Below, piece by piece: positions 33,306 through 43,769 of a DNA stretch of 64,000 nt (its first letter is position 1; each line of letters starts with the position of its first letter). Under the pieces are notes generated by a model. It had not been told where the DNA came from. It saw nothing but the letters and a program-made list of their open reading frames with translations, and searched no databases. The position numbers and the translations under genes were made by a program. The stretch covers positions 9,336,705 to 9,400,704 of the forward strand of contig JABAKD010000006.1 of NCBI GenBank assembly GCA_012845835.1. Reading direction: 5' to 3'. The stretch comes from Undaria pinnatifida. Its lineage: Eukaryota; Sar; Phaeophyceae; Laminariales; Alariaceae.

Positions 33306-33467
33306 ATGATGGCGTCCTCGTCATCAAGTTCTAGCTGTGCTTTCGTAGAACCGGTGTCTTCCATCCTTCGTAGCTGCCTTGACGACCAGCAGCAGAACTG
33401 CTACCTCGACCGCATTTCGGCGGCAACCCTTCTCAAGTACAATAGGGCACCGGAACGCCGAGGCTAA
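33306..33467 (+). CDS. Small ORF or first exon, 53 aa, unidentified
   Basis: It starts with two adjacent in-frame ATGs (33306, 33309) and reads MASSSSSSSCAFVEPVSSIL, RSCLDDQQQNCYLDRISAAT, LLKYNRAPERRG-stop. The ATG start followed by a Ser run, then an ordered, charged tail with two Cys nine residues apart, looks more like a real N-terminus than the surrounding sequence. No family was recognised, and it could be the first exon of a longer gene. Confidence 0.35.
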   Translation: MMASSSSSSSCAFVEPVSSILRSCLDDQQQNCYLDRISAATLLKYNRAPERRG

Positions 33468-33469
33468 GA

Positions 33470-35640
33470 GGCACCTACGAGTAATTCAACATGGTAGTAT
33501 GGTAGAGGGGCTGGGGCTTTCTGCTTCCTTGTGCTTTGTCGCCATCTCTTACTGACTGACGTAAGGCTGCTGTTCGCTGTGTGCTGCTTGGTTAGACGAG
33601 TGACATTTCCTTATGTTTTTCCAAATTGGCAGGAGAGGGAGGATACTTTTTGTGCAACGAATGACGAGTGCTGTATGCCGTAAGAGGTGCCTGTCGGCGG
33701 TCGACATTATTCGCAAGCAATAATACGAAGGATGGAATTCAGTTGAAAATAATGCACGTTACCACATCATCATCATCATCACGTTGTTATGATCGAAGTA
33801 TTCAGTACCACGTTGACGCACATTTCATTGATTTTTTTTCGCCTATAGTTTTTTTTCGAGGCGAGCGCATCGTACTCGATCGACAACGGCGTTCGAAAGG
33901 ACGTTGTAAAGCGCATTCAGCAGACATCAGGGGAACAGCAGGTTGGATATACAACACAAAATGACCAGAAAAGCATCGACAAAGTTTGTAACTCAAAAAG
34001 AAGGCTGGCCGTCGAGTATACCTTGCTATTTAAAGCATAAATATAGGTATAGCTGCTATGAAACGGAGCATAATAACACAAGAAAAAAAGAAGCATAAAT
34101 GGGAGCATATTTGCCTCTTTTAGGTGAGTTTTTCGGGGGAAATAAGAACAAAATCTGAAAATATGTATGTATATATGCATATGTGTTGTTGTTTTCTCAC
34201 ATTAACTCTTGTCAAACATCTAGAGTCCGTGGTCACAAAAAGGTGCTGGAGCCCTAGGAAGATCCGAAAAACCAAGTGAAATCAAAATTCGTCGGTGAAA
34301 TACTACGCTTTCCCGCTTAGAAACGCACGATACGAAAAAAGGTGCACAAGTGAAAAGGTCAAATGTGCCAACTGAACTCACATGGCCGCCGGTATCCACT
34401 CATCTACAACACACGTAGAGTTCCCCCGTCCCCACAACTAACCAACTCGCGGCTACAAACTACAGCGGTTGGGCTGCCTGCACCGTACGAACCGCACGGT
34501 AATCGTGAGTATAGACGAACGCGCCTGCTGTCTGGAGTGCTGTCAGAGTGACGACCCGCGGGCATGCAGTGAAACAAGAGCAATGGAACCAAAAACCACC
34601 GTACAGATATCAATGATCGCCCCTCCTTCCCAAGTTATTGACAGGTTGCAGCGCAGCTACGACGCCCGTGCCTGAAAATTGAAAATTGCGGCGGGTCGTT
34701 CCCCTTGAAGGGTATACAACTCTTCTACAAACTCTACAAAAATCAGAGACGTAAGTAACATGTTGTACTACTGCCTCGTAAAAATAACCCTTGAAAAAAA
34801 GACGATCGCTGCTCTCATGATGATGATGTGCGTGCCGGTCGTGGGTCTCCGTGTTCCGTCCTCCTGCTGTGGTTCTCCGTGGCCGCCTCATCGCCTTAGC
34901 TCACTCGGCCAGCTCCTTCGCACTTGCTCTCGTTCACACTCAATTCCAATCGGTTCCCCTTCTCCCCCGTCCAAATAAAAACAAAATGCTCCACGCAGTT
35001 TGCGGTGCTGATCTGAAAAACAAAATTCTCGTTCAGGGGAGAGTTCAATCCGTCTCTTCCCCGCCCGTCGACGGCCAGTCGCCCTCCTTCGTCGTTGAAT
35101 CCAGCCTCCTGCCGGCGCAGCTCCCTCCACGCAAACCGAGACTGCGCCGTAGCGTGGCTGGTGGTGGCGCCTGCCTCCGCGCACGAGCATCCCGATTAAG
35201 CATTGCTGCTCCGCCGCTGCTGCCTAAAAAGACGCGCGAATCGTAGGTGACCATGCCTAACGCACCACGTACGACCCAACTCTACCGCCACGCCTAAGCC
35301 TCGCATCCACACGCAGCAGCAAGAAGGTATCACTCCTTGAGGGTGAGTCCGGCCTTACACCCGCCAGAAAGACCCCCCCACTCTCGCTACAAACATGCTA
35401 GGGCATGCTTCGCAGCATGCCTTACCGAGGCGGCAAGGGGGAACGAAGTAGACCTATGGGCCTGACCCTTATTAAACCTCGAGATGACACAGATTTCTGA
35501 CCCGTGGTAACTTTTCATAGCGATGTCGCGTACCGCTGTAAACTGCTGGGTAGGGCAGATCTTCAGAGATAACTACTGCAGACACTCGTGGGGTGGGAGA
35601 TTGTGCTGCCTTTCATCAGCCAGGACCCAGGTTTAACCTT
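33470..35640. other. Gene-poor stretch with one weak ORF
   Basis: An ATG-started frame at 34986-35246 (86 aa, basic and Pro/Ser-rich: MLHAVCGADLKNKILVQGRV onward) lies in a GC-rich island and could be coding, but nothing in it is recognised. A short match to the LINE 3' box (GTCCGTGGTCACA) occurs at about 34223. Otherwise nothing is supported. Confidence 0.3.
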
Positions 35641-35649
35641 CTGTCTGTG

Positions 35650-38600
35650 GTCCCCGCATATATATGACAAAAATTGAAACAAACTCCAGCTGTGAGATCG
35701 AGTATTTTGTCGAACTCATCTTTGCATGTTGTGTGTGATACTCCGATCGCGCGTATTACGGGTTGTGCGTCCTCATAAGGATATAGGTCGGCGACTCCCC
35801 TTGAAACTGCAGTGTAGCTATCAGGGTCAACAGGGTGATGTTAGGCAGTCTGTGCGCGGAAACTATTAAACTCGTTCCCTAGGGGGTCAATATCTGACAG
35901 CTGTGTGTGGAAAGAAATGCATTAGTTTATCAAGTGAATACTGTAAGTCGAATAACCGGTGAGGGGAGGGCGGAGTTTTTGAGGACGTGGGGGGCCGATT
36001 TTGATCAAAAGAGGGACGGGAGGGGGGAAGGGGGGGGAGGGGATGGGTGGGGCAGGTCTATTTGTGCGTGGAAACTATAAAAATTTCTTGTTGTGCGGGA
36101 GCGGAGGGGGGGAGTGGGGGGCGGGAGGGGGGGGGGGGGGGGGGGGGGTAAGGGCTTCAAGTCGCATAGATGTAAGCGTTTGCTACACGCGTGGTGCTAG
36201 GTTTAGGCGATGATGCGGATAGTGGGTAAGGAGGGGGCGTTGGGGGCGGGGAGGGGGTTGGGAATTGCAGCAGCGGCATGGACGGCTCTAAAAAGATAAT
36301 GACATGATATCCAGGGCGTAAAAGTGTTTATTACTCTGGCGGATTTCGATATTAGATGGGGCGTTGACGCAAGTGCAAGCGAGGAAATGGAAAAAAAGAA
36401 AAAAAGGGGAGGGGGGGGGGGGGGGGGGTTCAAAAGGTTTAGGTCACATGTAATAATAAAACACACTCCAAGTATGAGATCAAGGATTGGGTCGAAACTC
36501 ATCGTCGCAGCATTGTATGTGATCTTCCGATCGCGCGCATTAAAAATATATGTAGGGGCTTGCTATTCGCGCGGTGCTGGGTCTAGGCGATCGTGCTGGG
36601 TGTGGGGGAGGAGGGGGCGTTGGAGGGGGGGAGGGGGGATGATTGAAAGCTACGTCATGGATGGCTAAAAAGATAATGACGTTATATCAATTGTTTAGAA
36701 GTGTTTATTACTCTGGCCGATTTTGATTGTAAGTGGGGCGTTTGAACAAACTGGGCGGGGAACAAAGGGTGTGGGGGAGGCGGAGGGCGGAGGTGAGTTG
36801 GAGCTACGGCATGGATGGCTAGATGGATAACGAGATGATATCAGCTGGCTGGTAGTGTTTACTACCCGGGTAGATTTTGATTTCAGGTGGGGCGTTTGAA
36901 CAAGAGGGATAACGGGGGGGGGGGGGGGACCATTTTAATATGTTCGCATATATAAACCCTTTAAGAGGACGAATGTGACGGTTGCAGCAAGAAGACACCC
37001 CTTCATGTCACCCACCTAGTAATGTTTATTTTTCTAGAAGGTTTGATGTTACATGTAGTATGCAACCTAGTTCCTAGGTGTAGTAAACAACGTGTTAAAA
37101 GCTTCAAAATTTGTCATTGTTTATGGATCGAAAGATAGAATATTTCAATTTCTAGGTGCAATCATGTGGTTACCACAAATTTCTGACATCGCTAATTTTA
37201 AGAAAGAGATACATATCGCCAAGTACAACAGGCGAGGTGATCTGGTCATGCAATGTCACCGCCATTGAGAACAAAAGGGAGAAATGCGATTCCTTATTGT
37301 TTAGAAAGGAACGCTTAGTGTACACGCGCTCAATTACGTACTTCGTTGATCTTACTTCGCTTGGCATAGGTTGGGAGGCGATCTAGATAGATATACTCGG
37401 AGTATACTATAAAAAATGAAAATACACTTATGCTGTGAGATCGAAGATTTCGTCGAAACTCAGCTTCACAGACTGTGTGTGATACTCCGATCGCGGGAAT
37501 TACGGGTTGTGTGATCCTCATTAAGGATATAGGTCAGCGACTCCCCTTACGACTACAGTGTAGCTACCACGGTCAACAGGGTGTTGTGTGTGGTACTCCG
37601 ATCGCGAGTATTACGGGTTGTGTGTCTTCATTAAGGATATCGGTCGGCGACTCCCCTTGCAACTACAGCGCAGCTATCAGGGTCAACAGGGTGATGTTAG
37701 TCAGTCTGTGGGCGGAAACTATAAAACCCGTTTCTGAGAGGGACAAAATCTGACAGCTGTGGAAGGAAATATATATATATATATATTATATACGTTTCCT
37801 CCTGCATAAACGCCCCACCTAACTATCGACATCCGCCAGAGTAATGAACACTTCCACGCCCTGGATATCGCCTCGTTATCGTTTCAGAGCCGTCCATGCC
37901 GCTGCTGCAATTCCCACCCACCCCCGTCCCCAACGCCCCCTTCTTCAATGAACACCCGCACCATCGCCTAGACCTAGCACCCCGCGTATAGTCAACCCCT
38001 ACAACTATGCGACCAAAAGCCCTCCCCCCCCGCCCCCGCCCCCGCCCCCCCGCCACATTCCCCTTCCCCCACGAGAAATATTTATAGTTTCCACGCACAA
38101 ATAGACCTGCCCCACCCGTCCCCTGCCCCCCCTTCCCCCCTCCCGCCCCCCTTTTGATCAAAATCAGGCCCCCACGTCCTTCAAAACTCCGCCCTCCCCT
38201 CACCGGATATTCGACTTACAGGATTCGCTTGATAAACGGATACATTTCCCTCCACAGCTGTCAGATTTTGTCCCCGTCAGAAACGAGTTTTACAGTTTCC
38301 GCGCACAGACTGACTAATATCACCCTGTTGACCCTGATAGCTACACTGTAGTTGCAAGGGGAGTCGCCGACCTATATCCTTAATGAGGACACACAACCTG
38401 TAATACGCGCGATCGGAGTATCACACACAGCTTTCAAAGATGAGTTTCGACAAAACATTCCATCTCACAGCTGGAGTGAATTTAAATTTGTATAATATAT
38501 ATATATATATGATCCGTCCCCCTCAGAAACGGGTTTTATAGTTTCTGCGCACAGACTGACTAAAATCATCCTGTTGACCCTGATAGCTACACTGTAGTTG

Positions 38601-38750
38601 TAAGGGGAGTCGCCGACCTATATCCTTAATGAGGACACACAACTCGTAATACGCGCGATCGGAGTATCACACACAGCTTGCAAAGATGAGTTTCGACGAA
38701 ATCTTCGATCTCACAGCTGGAGTGTATTTTCATTTTTTATAATATATGAT
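35650..38750. repeat. Family P repeat cluster, tandem and inverted
   Basis: Units on the minus strand (35690-35970, 36000-36400, 36440-36900, 37390-37750) face plus-strand units (37790-38480, 38510-38750). The block 35690-36400 is close to the reverse complement of 37790-38500: it shares, in reverse order, the CCCACCT...GCCAGAGTAAT, CCATGCCGCTGCTGCAATTC, TAGACCTAGCACC, poly-C and GTTGACCCTGATAGC landmarks. The arms are about 700 bp with a ~1.4 kb spacer. G runs of 22 (36127-36148) and 18 (36411-36428) occur within. A TA-rich spot lies at 37769-37790. No coding sequence is supported. Confidence 0.75.
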
Positions 38751-40168
38751 CAAGGGTGCGTAAAAAAAAAAGCCCGTGACACACACCCCCTTTTTTTCAT
38801 TTTGGACCGGCCGAGCGGGGGGGGGGGGGGTCTCAGTACACTAATTCTTATATAAAATCCAAGCAACACTACTTCCTATATAAAGGTATTGACTTGATTT
38901 TAGAGTGGGGAGAGAAGGTGCACTAAGTAAGTCCTAAAAAAGGAGTAGTATTTGATATGATCGTGGTTGGACTATGGAGGGAGTACATACATACACCGTC
39001 AATCCTTTATAAACAACTGCACAACACTAATTCCTATATAAAATCCAAGCAACAGTAAGTCCTCTATATAAACCTAGTGACTTGATTTTAGAGTCGGGGG
39101 AGAAGGTGCCCTAAGTCCTTAAGGAGTATGTATGTATGTATTATTTGATGTGATCGTGGTGGGACTATGTATGGAGGGAGTACTATACATACATACATAC
39201 ATACATACATACATACATACATACATACATACATACATACATACATACATACATACATACATACATACATACATACATACATCCGACATACACCGTCAAA
39301 TCCTATCTAAACAACCGCACAACACTAATTCCCACATAAAATCCAAGCAGCACTAATTCCAATATGAACCTAGTGACTTGATTTTAGAGTGGGAAGAAGA
39401 TGAAGAGGAGGAGGAGGAAGAGGAAAAACAAGAGGGAGGGGGGGGCAGCCGGGGAGACGGCCGGGGGGGTTGCCTCTAACAACATAATTTCAGGCGTAAG
39501 TAGGGCCGGTCGGGTTAGGGTTCAAAAAGGCGTCTCGAACAAGTAGAGTGAGACGAGGAACAAGGCAGCCCTGCCGGGGGCGGGGAGAGGGAAGGTCACT
39601 TGCGGCCAAACGCCGGAATGTTTCCGCGTCTGAGCGCAGCGACTGTTGCAACGGCCGAACTTGGCAAAGGGGAGGGGGGCAAGCTTGAGGCCGGAGGCGG
39701 GGAGCAAGGGGATGAAGTACTACTACTAGTAGTCTACAGCAATCATCATCATCTCATTGTCTGTGGCGTGGTGAACTTTATTTGGGTTGGCTCGAGTTAC
39801 TTGCAAGTTGGGTCGGGCGTGCTAAACTCATGCTGGGTGTAGCGTTGTGTGTGGCGAGGATTTCTAGACAAATCAATGTGGAAAAACACAAAGTATCGAC
39901 AACACACCGAACAAACAATTGAAAAAACAAGACAGCAACCAACAACAGCCCCAAAGCACGATATAGTTTGTTTAATCGTTTAATCGCTCTGGATATGTCG
40001 TTGCGACAGTGCATGGGTGCTATCTTGCTGACCAACCATCGACAACAAGCTTGAAATCAATGTTACTTTCGGAAAAAAAAAAACTTTTTTTTCGGACGGC
40101 TGACCCGGGGGGGGGGGGGTAGGGGAGGGGGGGTGTGGGTCTCGGATTTTTTTTTTCCCGCACCCTTG
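38751..40168. mobile_element. 1418-bp element with terminal inverted repeats, non-coding
   Basis: The left end is CAAGGGTGCG followed by an A10 run and a CCCG...ACACACCCCC block. The right end, read inverted, is CAAGGGTGCG, GG, an A10 run, TCCG and ACCCACACCCCCC. The terminal repeats thus extend about 40 bp with few gaps. The flanks are ATATGAT (left) and ATATAAT (right), a possible 7-bp target duplication with one mismatch. It is inserted in family P sequence. The interior has three copies of an ~85-bp block (CTAATTCCTATATAAAATCC...) and a tetranucleotide microsatellite, with no transposase. Confidence 0.75.
39186..39282. repeat. (ACAT)n microsatellite, about 24 copies
   Basis: An uninterrupted TACA/ACAT tract lies inside the terminal-inverted-repeat element. 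A shorter GTAT tract lies at about 39126-39142. The long open frames on both strands (YVCMYVCM, IHTYIHTY) are by-products. Confidence 0.95.
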
Positions 40169-40320
40169 ATATAATATATATAGACCTATATCCTTAATGA
40201 GGACACACAACTCGTAATGCGCGCGATCGGAGTATCACACACAGCTTGCAAAGATGAGTTTCGACGAAATCTTCGATCTCACGGCTGGAGTGTATTTTAA
40301 TTTTTATAATATATATATTG
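40169..40320 (+). repeat. Family P 3' segment, partial copy
   Basis: GACCTATATCCTTAATGAGG, CGATCGGAGTATCACACACA and GATGAGTTTCGACGAAATCT match the family P 3' segment at 38620-38740 almost base for base. It adjoins the right end of the terminal-inverted-repeat element, so that element sits at or between tandem family P units. Confidence 0.8.
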
Positions 40321-40399
40321 CACTCTTTTTGACAGAGAATAGCCAAATGTTATGCAGTCACCTTCTTGCCCTTTTCTGGCCCGATTTAGGTCGTCGTGC

Positions 40400-41160
40400 C
40401 AGAGCGATGTACTGTAGCTCCACGAGTAGTTCATGTCACGTCTACGCCCGCTTTTCCGCCGTTCGTACACGCACTGATACCCTCTATGAGCCCAACGCCG
40501 TCTTTAGTCAGTTCCTAGGTTTTGCAATTAATAATATGACGTTTTTTTCACTTTTCCTTTCCTTGCTTCCTCTTCTTGGCTTGCCTTTTCTTGCTATTTT
40601 TTTTGTTTTTCCTCGTCTTTCTTTTCCTTTCCTCTCCTTTCTTTTTTCGCTTTCTTTTCTCTGCTTTCCTCTCCTTTTCTTTATCTAATTTTCTTTTCTT
40701 TGTTCCCTTCTTCCAATTGGGGGTCTTGCGTCTGACGTGCGTACGCGTAGTGACAGGTACTACTCGTACGTGTAATATATACGTGGTAGTCTTGCCTGCT
40801 GGGTGGTAAGCGGTATATTTATAGCCGGTTTTTCCAGGCGCGAATAGTGAGACGTATGCACCAGTATGGACCTAGCACATCGTAGGCTGACTACCGATTT
40901 CACATTTCATACGTTTCTCGCGAAGGCATGAATTGCGTCAGCTGCGCGGTATGTATAGACCCATAGTCTATATAATCTTCGTTGGTTTGTTTGTGCTTTT
41001 CCCTGGGGTATTCCTCAGCTTCAGAGTGACTGAAGCCTATCCTGTGACCACGGACTTGATTGTGCGAGTTAATGTGAGAGCAACTACAACAACTCCAGAG
41101 TGACTGGGAGCCTGTCCTGTGACCACGGACTTGGTATTTTGCGAGTTCATGTGATAACAA
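40400..41160 (+). mobile_element. LINE 3' region, copy 3
   Basis: This is the reverse complement of the 3' regions of copies 1 and 2. It has TCTATGAGCCCAACGCCGTC (40485), CCTAGGTTTTGCAATT, a pyrimidine tract (40535-40715) and TGTGACCACGGACTTG, which occurs twice in ~75 bp (about 41046 and 41121). No protein-coding part remains. Orientation is opposite to copies 1 and 2. Confidence 0.75.
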
Positions 41161-41414
41161 CGGCTGGTGTGAAAACAACGGTACTCGTATTCTACTGCTG
41201 TGTAGTAGCATCAATCACGTGCGGTTTTGCGGTGTAAATTTTTTTACTGCACTCGCTACTAGAACTAGTTTCTTTTTTTCGACACACAACGCGTATGAAA
41301 ATACGTGGAAGTGTGGTGAGCTAAAGCTTTATTTTTCTCCATCCGCCGGAGGAAAAGAAAACGAGAAAAAAAAAAGATTTTTTGCTCGTGTCTTTGTGCT
41401 TTCTCTGAGAGGGC

Positions 41415-41545
41415 GGCGCTCAGCACAGCAATAATTACTTGCTTGCGCCACAAATGACGGAGAAATCTTTCCGCACGTTCCTATGCTTTGATTGGCTTGA
41501 CATAATAAACATAAGAGACCGTTCCTGTACTCATACCCGGTACGG
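41415..41545 (-). pseudogene. Truncated duplicate of the small membrane protein gene
   Basis: AGCACAGCAATAATTAC, GAGAAATCTTTCCGCACGTT, CCTATGCT.TGATT and CCTGTACTCATA match 43405-43515 in the same order with few changes. This corresponds to the region around the second membrane segment of the gene at 43335-43745. No open frame is kept. Confidence 0.65.
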
Positions 41546-42350
41546 CGGCTGTGTACCAGGTACTCGTATACATACCAGGTATGTACCTGGTACAGGAACT
41601 TTCAAATATTACACAGGTGCTCCCAGTAACTGTGAGTATAGTTGAGTATTTCTGGAAAATGAATACTCGAGGTACTTCGAGTACTTGTAGTATTTCGGGC
41701 TTTAATACTGTGAGTACTGCGAGTACTCCAGGAGTGTTTCGGGCCGTTATACTTTCGGACACTTTCATACACGCACTATTTCGGGGTTCGATACTCTTGT
41801 TACTCCCTATACTTGAAGTATTTTGGGGTTCGATCTACTCTTAAATACTGCCTTACTTGGGAGTATTTAGAGGTTTTGTACTGCTCATGCTTTCTTTGCC
41901 TACTCGCAGTATCAAAATCCTCTGAATAGGCGCAGTATACTCGGACGTTCAGTTATACTTAAGACTGTCTCTGCACCGCTTCGACAAACCCATATCGTGT
42001 TTTGGAAGAAAACCTCCACAGACTGTTTGTTGGGGCAAAATACCTTCGTGGGGAGCAAGTGTAGTGTACTTATATTACAGGTAGTATTTCGGGAGTATAT
42101 ACTCTGCCAGTACTCGCAGTGTTTCGGGGTACTGACCTGCGGATACTCTAGTCTAGTCTACACTCCAAGCACCCAAGTATTTCGGATTCGATTCTGCGGA
42201 TGCACCGGCATTCGCAGCAGTAGTATTTCTACTGCTCATACTCCCAGTACTCGCAGTATTCAGGCCTTCGGTACTGCTCATATTCCCAGTACTCACAGTA
42301 TTAAGGCCTTCAGTACTGCTCATACTCCCAGCCCAAGCGGTAGGAAATGT
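41545..42350. repeat. Palindrome-rich degenerate GTACTCG repeat zone
   Basis: Variants of AGTACTCGCAGTATTTCGGG recur every ~25-60 bases (for example 41670-41720, 41800-41830, 42085-42130, 42240-42340). At 41554-41594 the sequence GTACCAGGTA...TACCTGGTAC forms a perfect 10-bp inverted repeat. AGTACT and CGAGTACTCG are themselves palindromic. The zone leads into the regular 27-bp array. Confidence 0.6.
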
Positions 42351-42367
42351 ACTCGATACTCCATACT

Positions 42368-42502
42368 CCGAGTATACTCGAAGTACTCGTAAATCCGAGT
42401 ATACTCGAAGTACTCGTAAATCCGAGTATACTCGAAGTACTCGTAAATCCGAGTATACTCGAAGTACTCGTAAATCCGAGTATACTCGAAGTACTCGTAT
42501 AC
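42368..42502. repeat. 27-bp minisatellite, five exact units
   Basis: CCGAGTATACTCGAAGTACT plus CGTAAAT repeats at 42368, 42395, 42422, 42449 and 42476 with essentially no divergence. Each unit contains the palindrome CGAGTATACTCG. The lack of divergence against the degenerate zone next to it points to recent expansion. Confidence 0.95.
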
Positions 42503-42681
42503 TGCTGTGGGACATCTGTCAAACGATATTTAGTCTTCGCATTTGCGTCCAGAGAGTGGGACAAAAACAACTAGTCTAGAGTCTAGTATTATTAGTACAC
42601 AGAACGAGAGCAAAAAAATGAAAAACGGCCCACTGCAGATCCGTCAGAGATAGACCCAGTGCAGCCCGTGCCCGTGCAGAT

Positions 42682-43098
42682 CTAGGAAGGTGCGCCGGGG
42701 TGCGTGTGAGCAGACTCTGGCGACATCTCCGCCGTAGAGGTATTGCCGTGGGATCCTAGGCCGTCGGCAGGTGAGGGGTCGTCTACAACTTTCAAGCCTG
42801 CCTGCATCGGCGGTGGACTGCTGCTGCTGCTGCTGCTGCTGCTGCACAACGGCTGGACGCCAGCAGGAAAGGGGCCTTCACTCATTCCGCTCATTACGGG
42901 AGGAAAAGATCCTAAGCCGTCGGCAGGCGAGGATCCCAAGCCGTCGACAGGCGAGGGGCCGTCTACAACAATCAAGCCCGTCTGCATCGGTGGTGGACTG
43001 CGGCTGCTGCTGCTGCTGCCGCATAACGGCTGGACGCCAGCAGGCAAGAGGCCTTCGCTCATTACGGGTGGGACAGATAACCCATGGACAGGGCTCAT
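42682..43098 (-). CDS. Candidate Ser/Pro-rich internally duplicated protein, 138 aa
   Basis: From the ATG at 43098 the minus frame reads MSPVHGLSVPPVMSEGLLPA, then two copies of GVQPLC..SSSS..PPPMQ.GL.VVD.PSP.DGLG. The repeat is a 179-bp tandem duplication with a CAG/CTG run in each copy. The plus strand is also open over the same stretch (42743-43186), so openness alone is weak evidence. The minus product is preferred because it is less hydrophobic and starts with ATG. It lies just 3' of the membrane-protein gene on the same strand. It has no known family. Confidence 0.35.
   Translation of the reverse strand: MSPVHGLSVPPVMSEGLLPAGVQPLCGSSSSSRSPPPMQTGLIVVDGPSPVDGLGSSPADGLGSFPPVMSGMSEGPFPAGVQPLCSSSSSSSSSPPPMQAGLKVVDDPSPADGLGSHGNTSTAEMSPESAHTHPGAPS
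42757..43075. repeat. 179-bp tandem duplication with CTG runs
   Basis: GCCGTCGGCAGGTGAGGGG, GTCTACAAC, TGCATCGGCGGTGGACTG, (CTG)n and GGCTGGACGCCAGCAGG occur in the same order in both copies about 179 bp apart. The CTG run is about 10 units in the first copy and about 5, interrupted, in the second. A smaller repeat (AAGCCGTCGGCAGGCGAGGA) separates them. Confidence 0.85.
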
Positions 43099-43334
43099 TC
43101 TATTGCTCACTATCTCACGGGTCACGGTCCATGCGGCGTTTCTGCTTCGTTTGGCTGCTGTACCGCGAGTTTGTCGTATGCCGTAGTGGTGTCTGTGTGC
43201 TGGTTTTGCTCACAGTGCTGAACTGTGCTGCTGTTTGAAATACCTGAGGTTTCTAGTCTAAGGCAAAAGCTGTGCGTTTCTGGTTCTGTTTTTACATGCA
43301 AATCCGAATAGCCCCTGGGCACGTACGTGCAAGT

Positions 43335-43745
43335 TCACCGGAGCCGCTCAGCGGGAGGTGTGCTGTAATTTGGATCGTAGTACGATGGCGCAGCGCGGAC
43401 AAAACATAAAAGCACAGCAATAATAATTACCACAGATAACAGAGAAATCTTTCCGCACGTTCCTATGCTATGATTCGTTTGACATAAACATAAAATACCG
43501 TGCCTGTACTCATAAGAACAACACACGGTCGTTGAACAGCCGTCCGATTTGACGGAGGTGCGGAACTCGTGCTCTAGTCTATACCCATACTTGCACTTGT
43601 TGTGCTGCTCGCGACGAGGGTCTGTGCACAAAGAGTGCACTATCTGTAGAAAGGTAAGGAGAAGAGCAACGCACAGGTACGTACCCCAAAAGGTGTCCTT
43701 CCTTTGTAGGCCATGGACACGATATAACGAAGGGCGGGGGCACAT
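43335..43745 (-). CDS. Small two-segment membrane protein with Cys-rich ectodomain, 136 aa
   Basis: The ATG at 43745 starts a frame with a signal-anchor-like segment near residues 20-38 (GTYLCVALLLTFLQIVHS), a basic and Cys-rich middle (KCKYGYRLEHEF, CSTTVCCSYEYR, CLCQTNHS), a second hydrophobic segment (ISLLSVVIIIAVLLCFVRA) and a short cytosolic-looking tail ending SYYDPNYSTPPAERLR. The layout is that of a small type I membrane protein. A 45-bp GTACGT...CTACAG stretch near the first segment could be an intron. A truncated duplicate lies at 41415-41545. No family was recognised. Confidence 0.5.
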   Translation of the reverse strand: MCPRPSLYRVHGLQRKDTFWGTYLCVALLLTFLQIVHSLCTDPRREQHNKCKYGYRLEHEFRTSVKSDGCSTTVCCSYEYRHGILCLCQTNHSIGTCGKISLLSVVIIIAVLLCFVRAAPSYYDPNYSTPPAERLR

Positions 43746-43769
43746 CACACAGGAAGAAAGGGACACTCG

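Noticed and set aside
39088-39356. Open frames of repeated Tyr-Val-Cys-Met or Ile-His-Thr-Tyr
   Set aside because: They are a by-product of the ACAT microsatellite.
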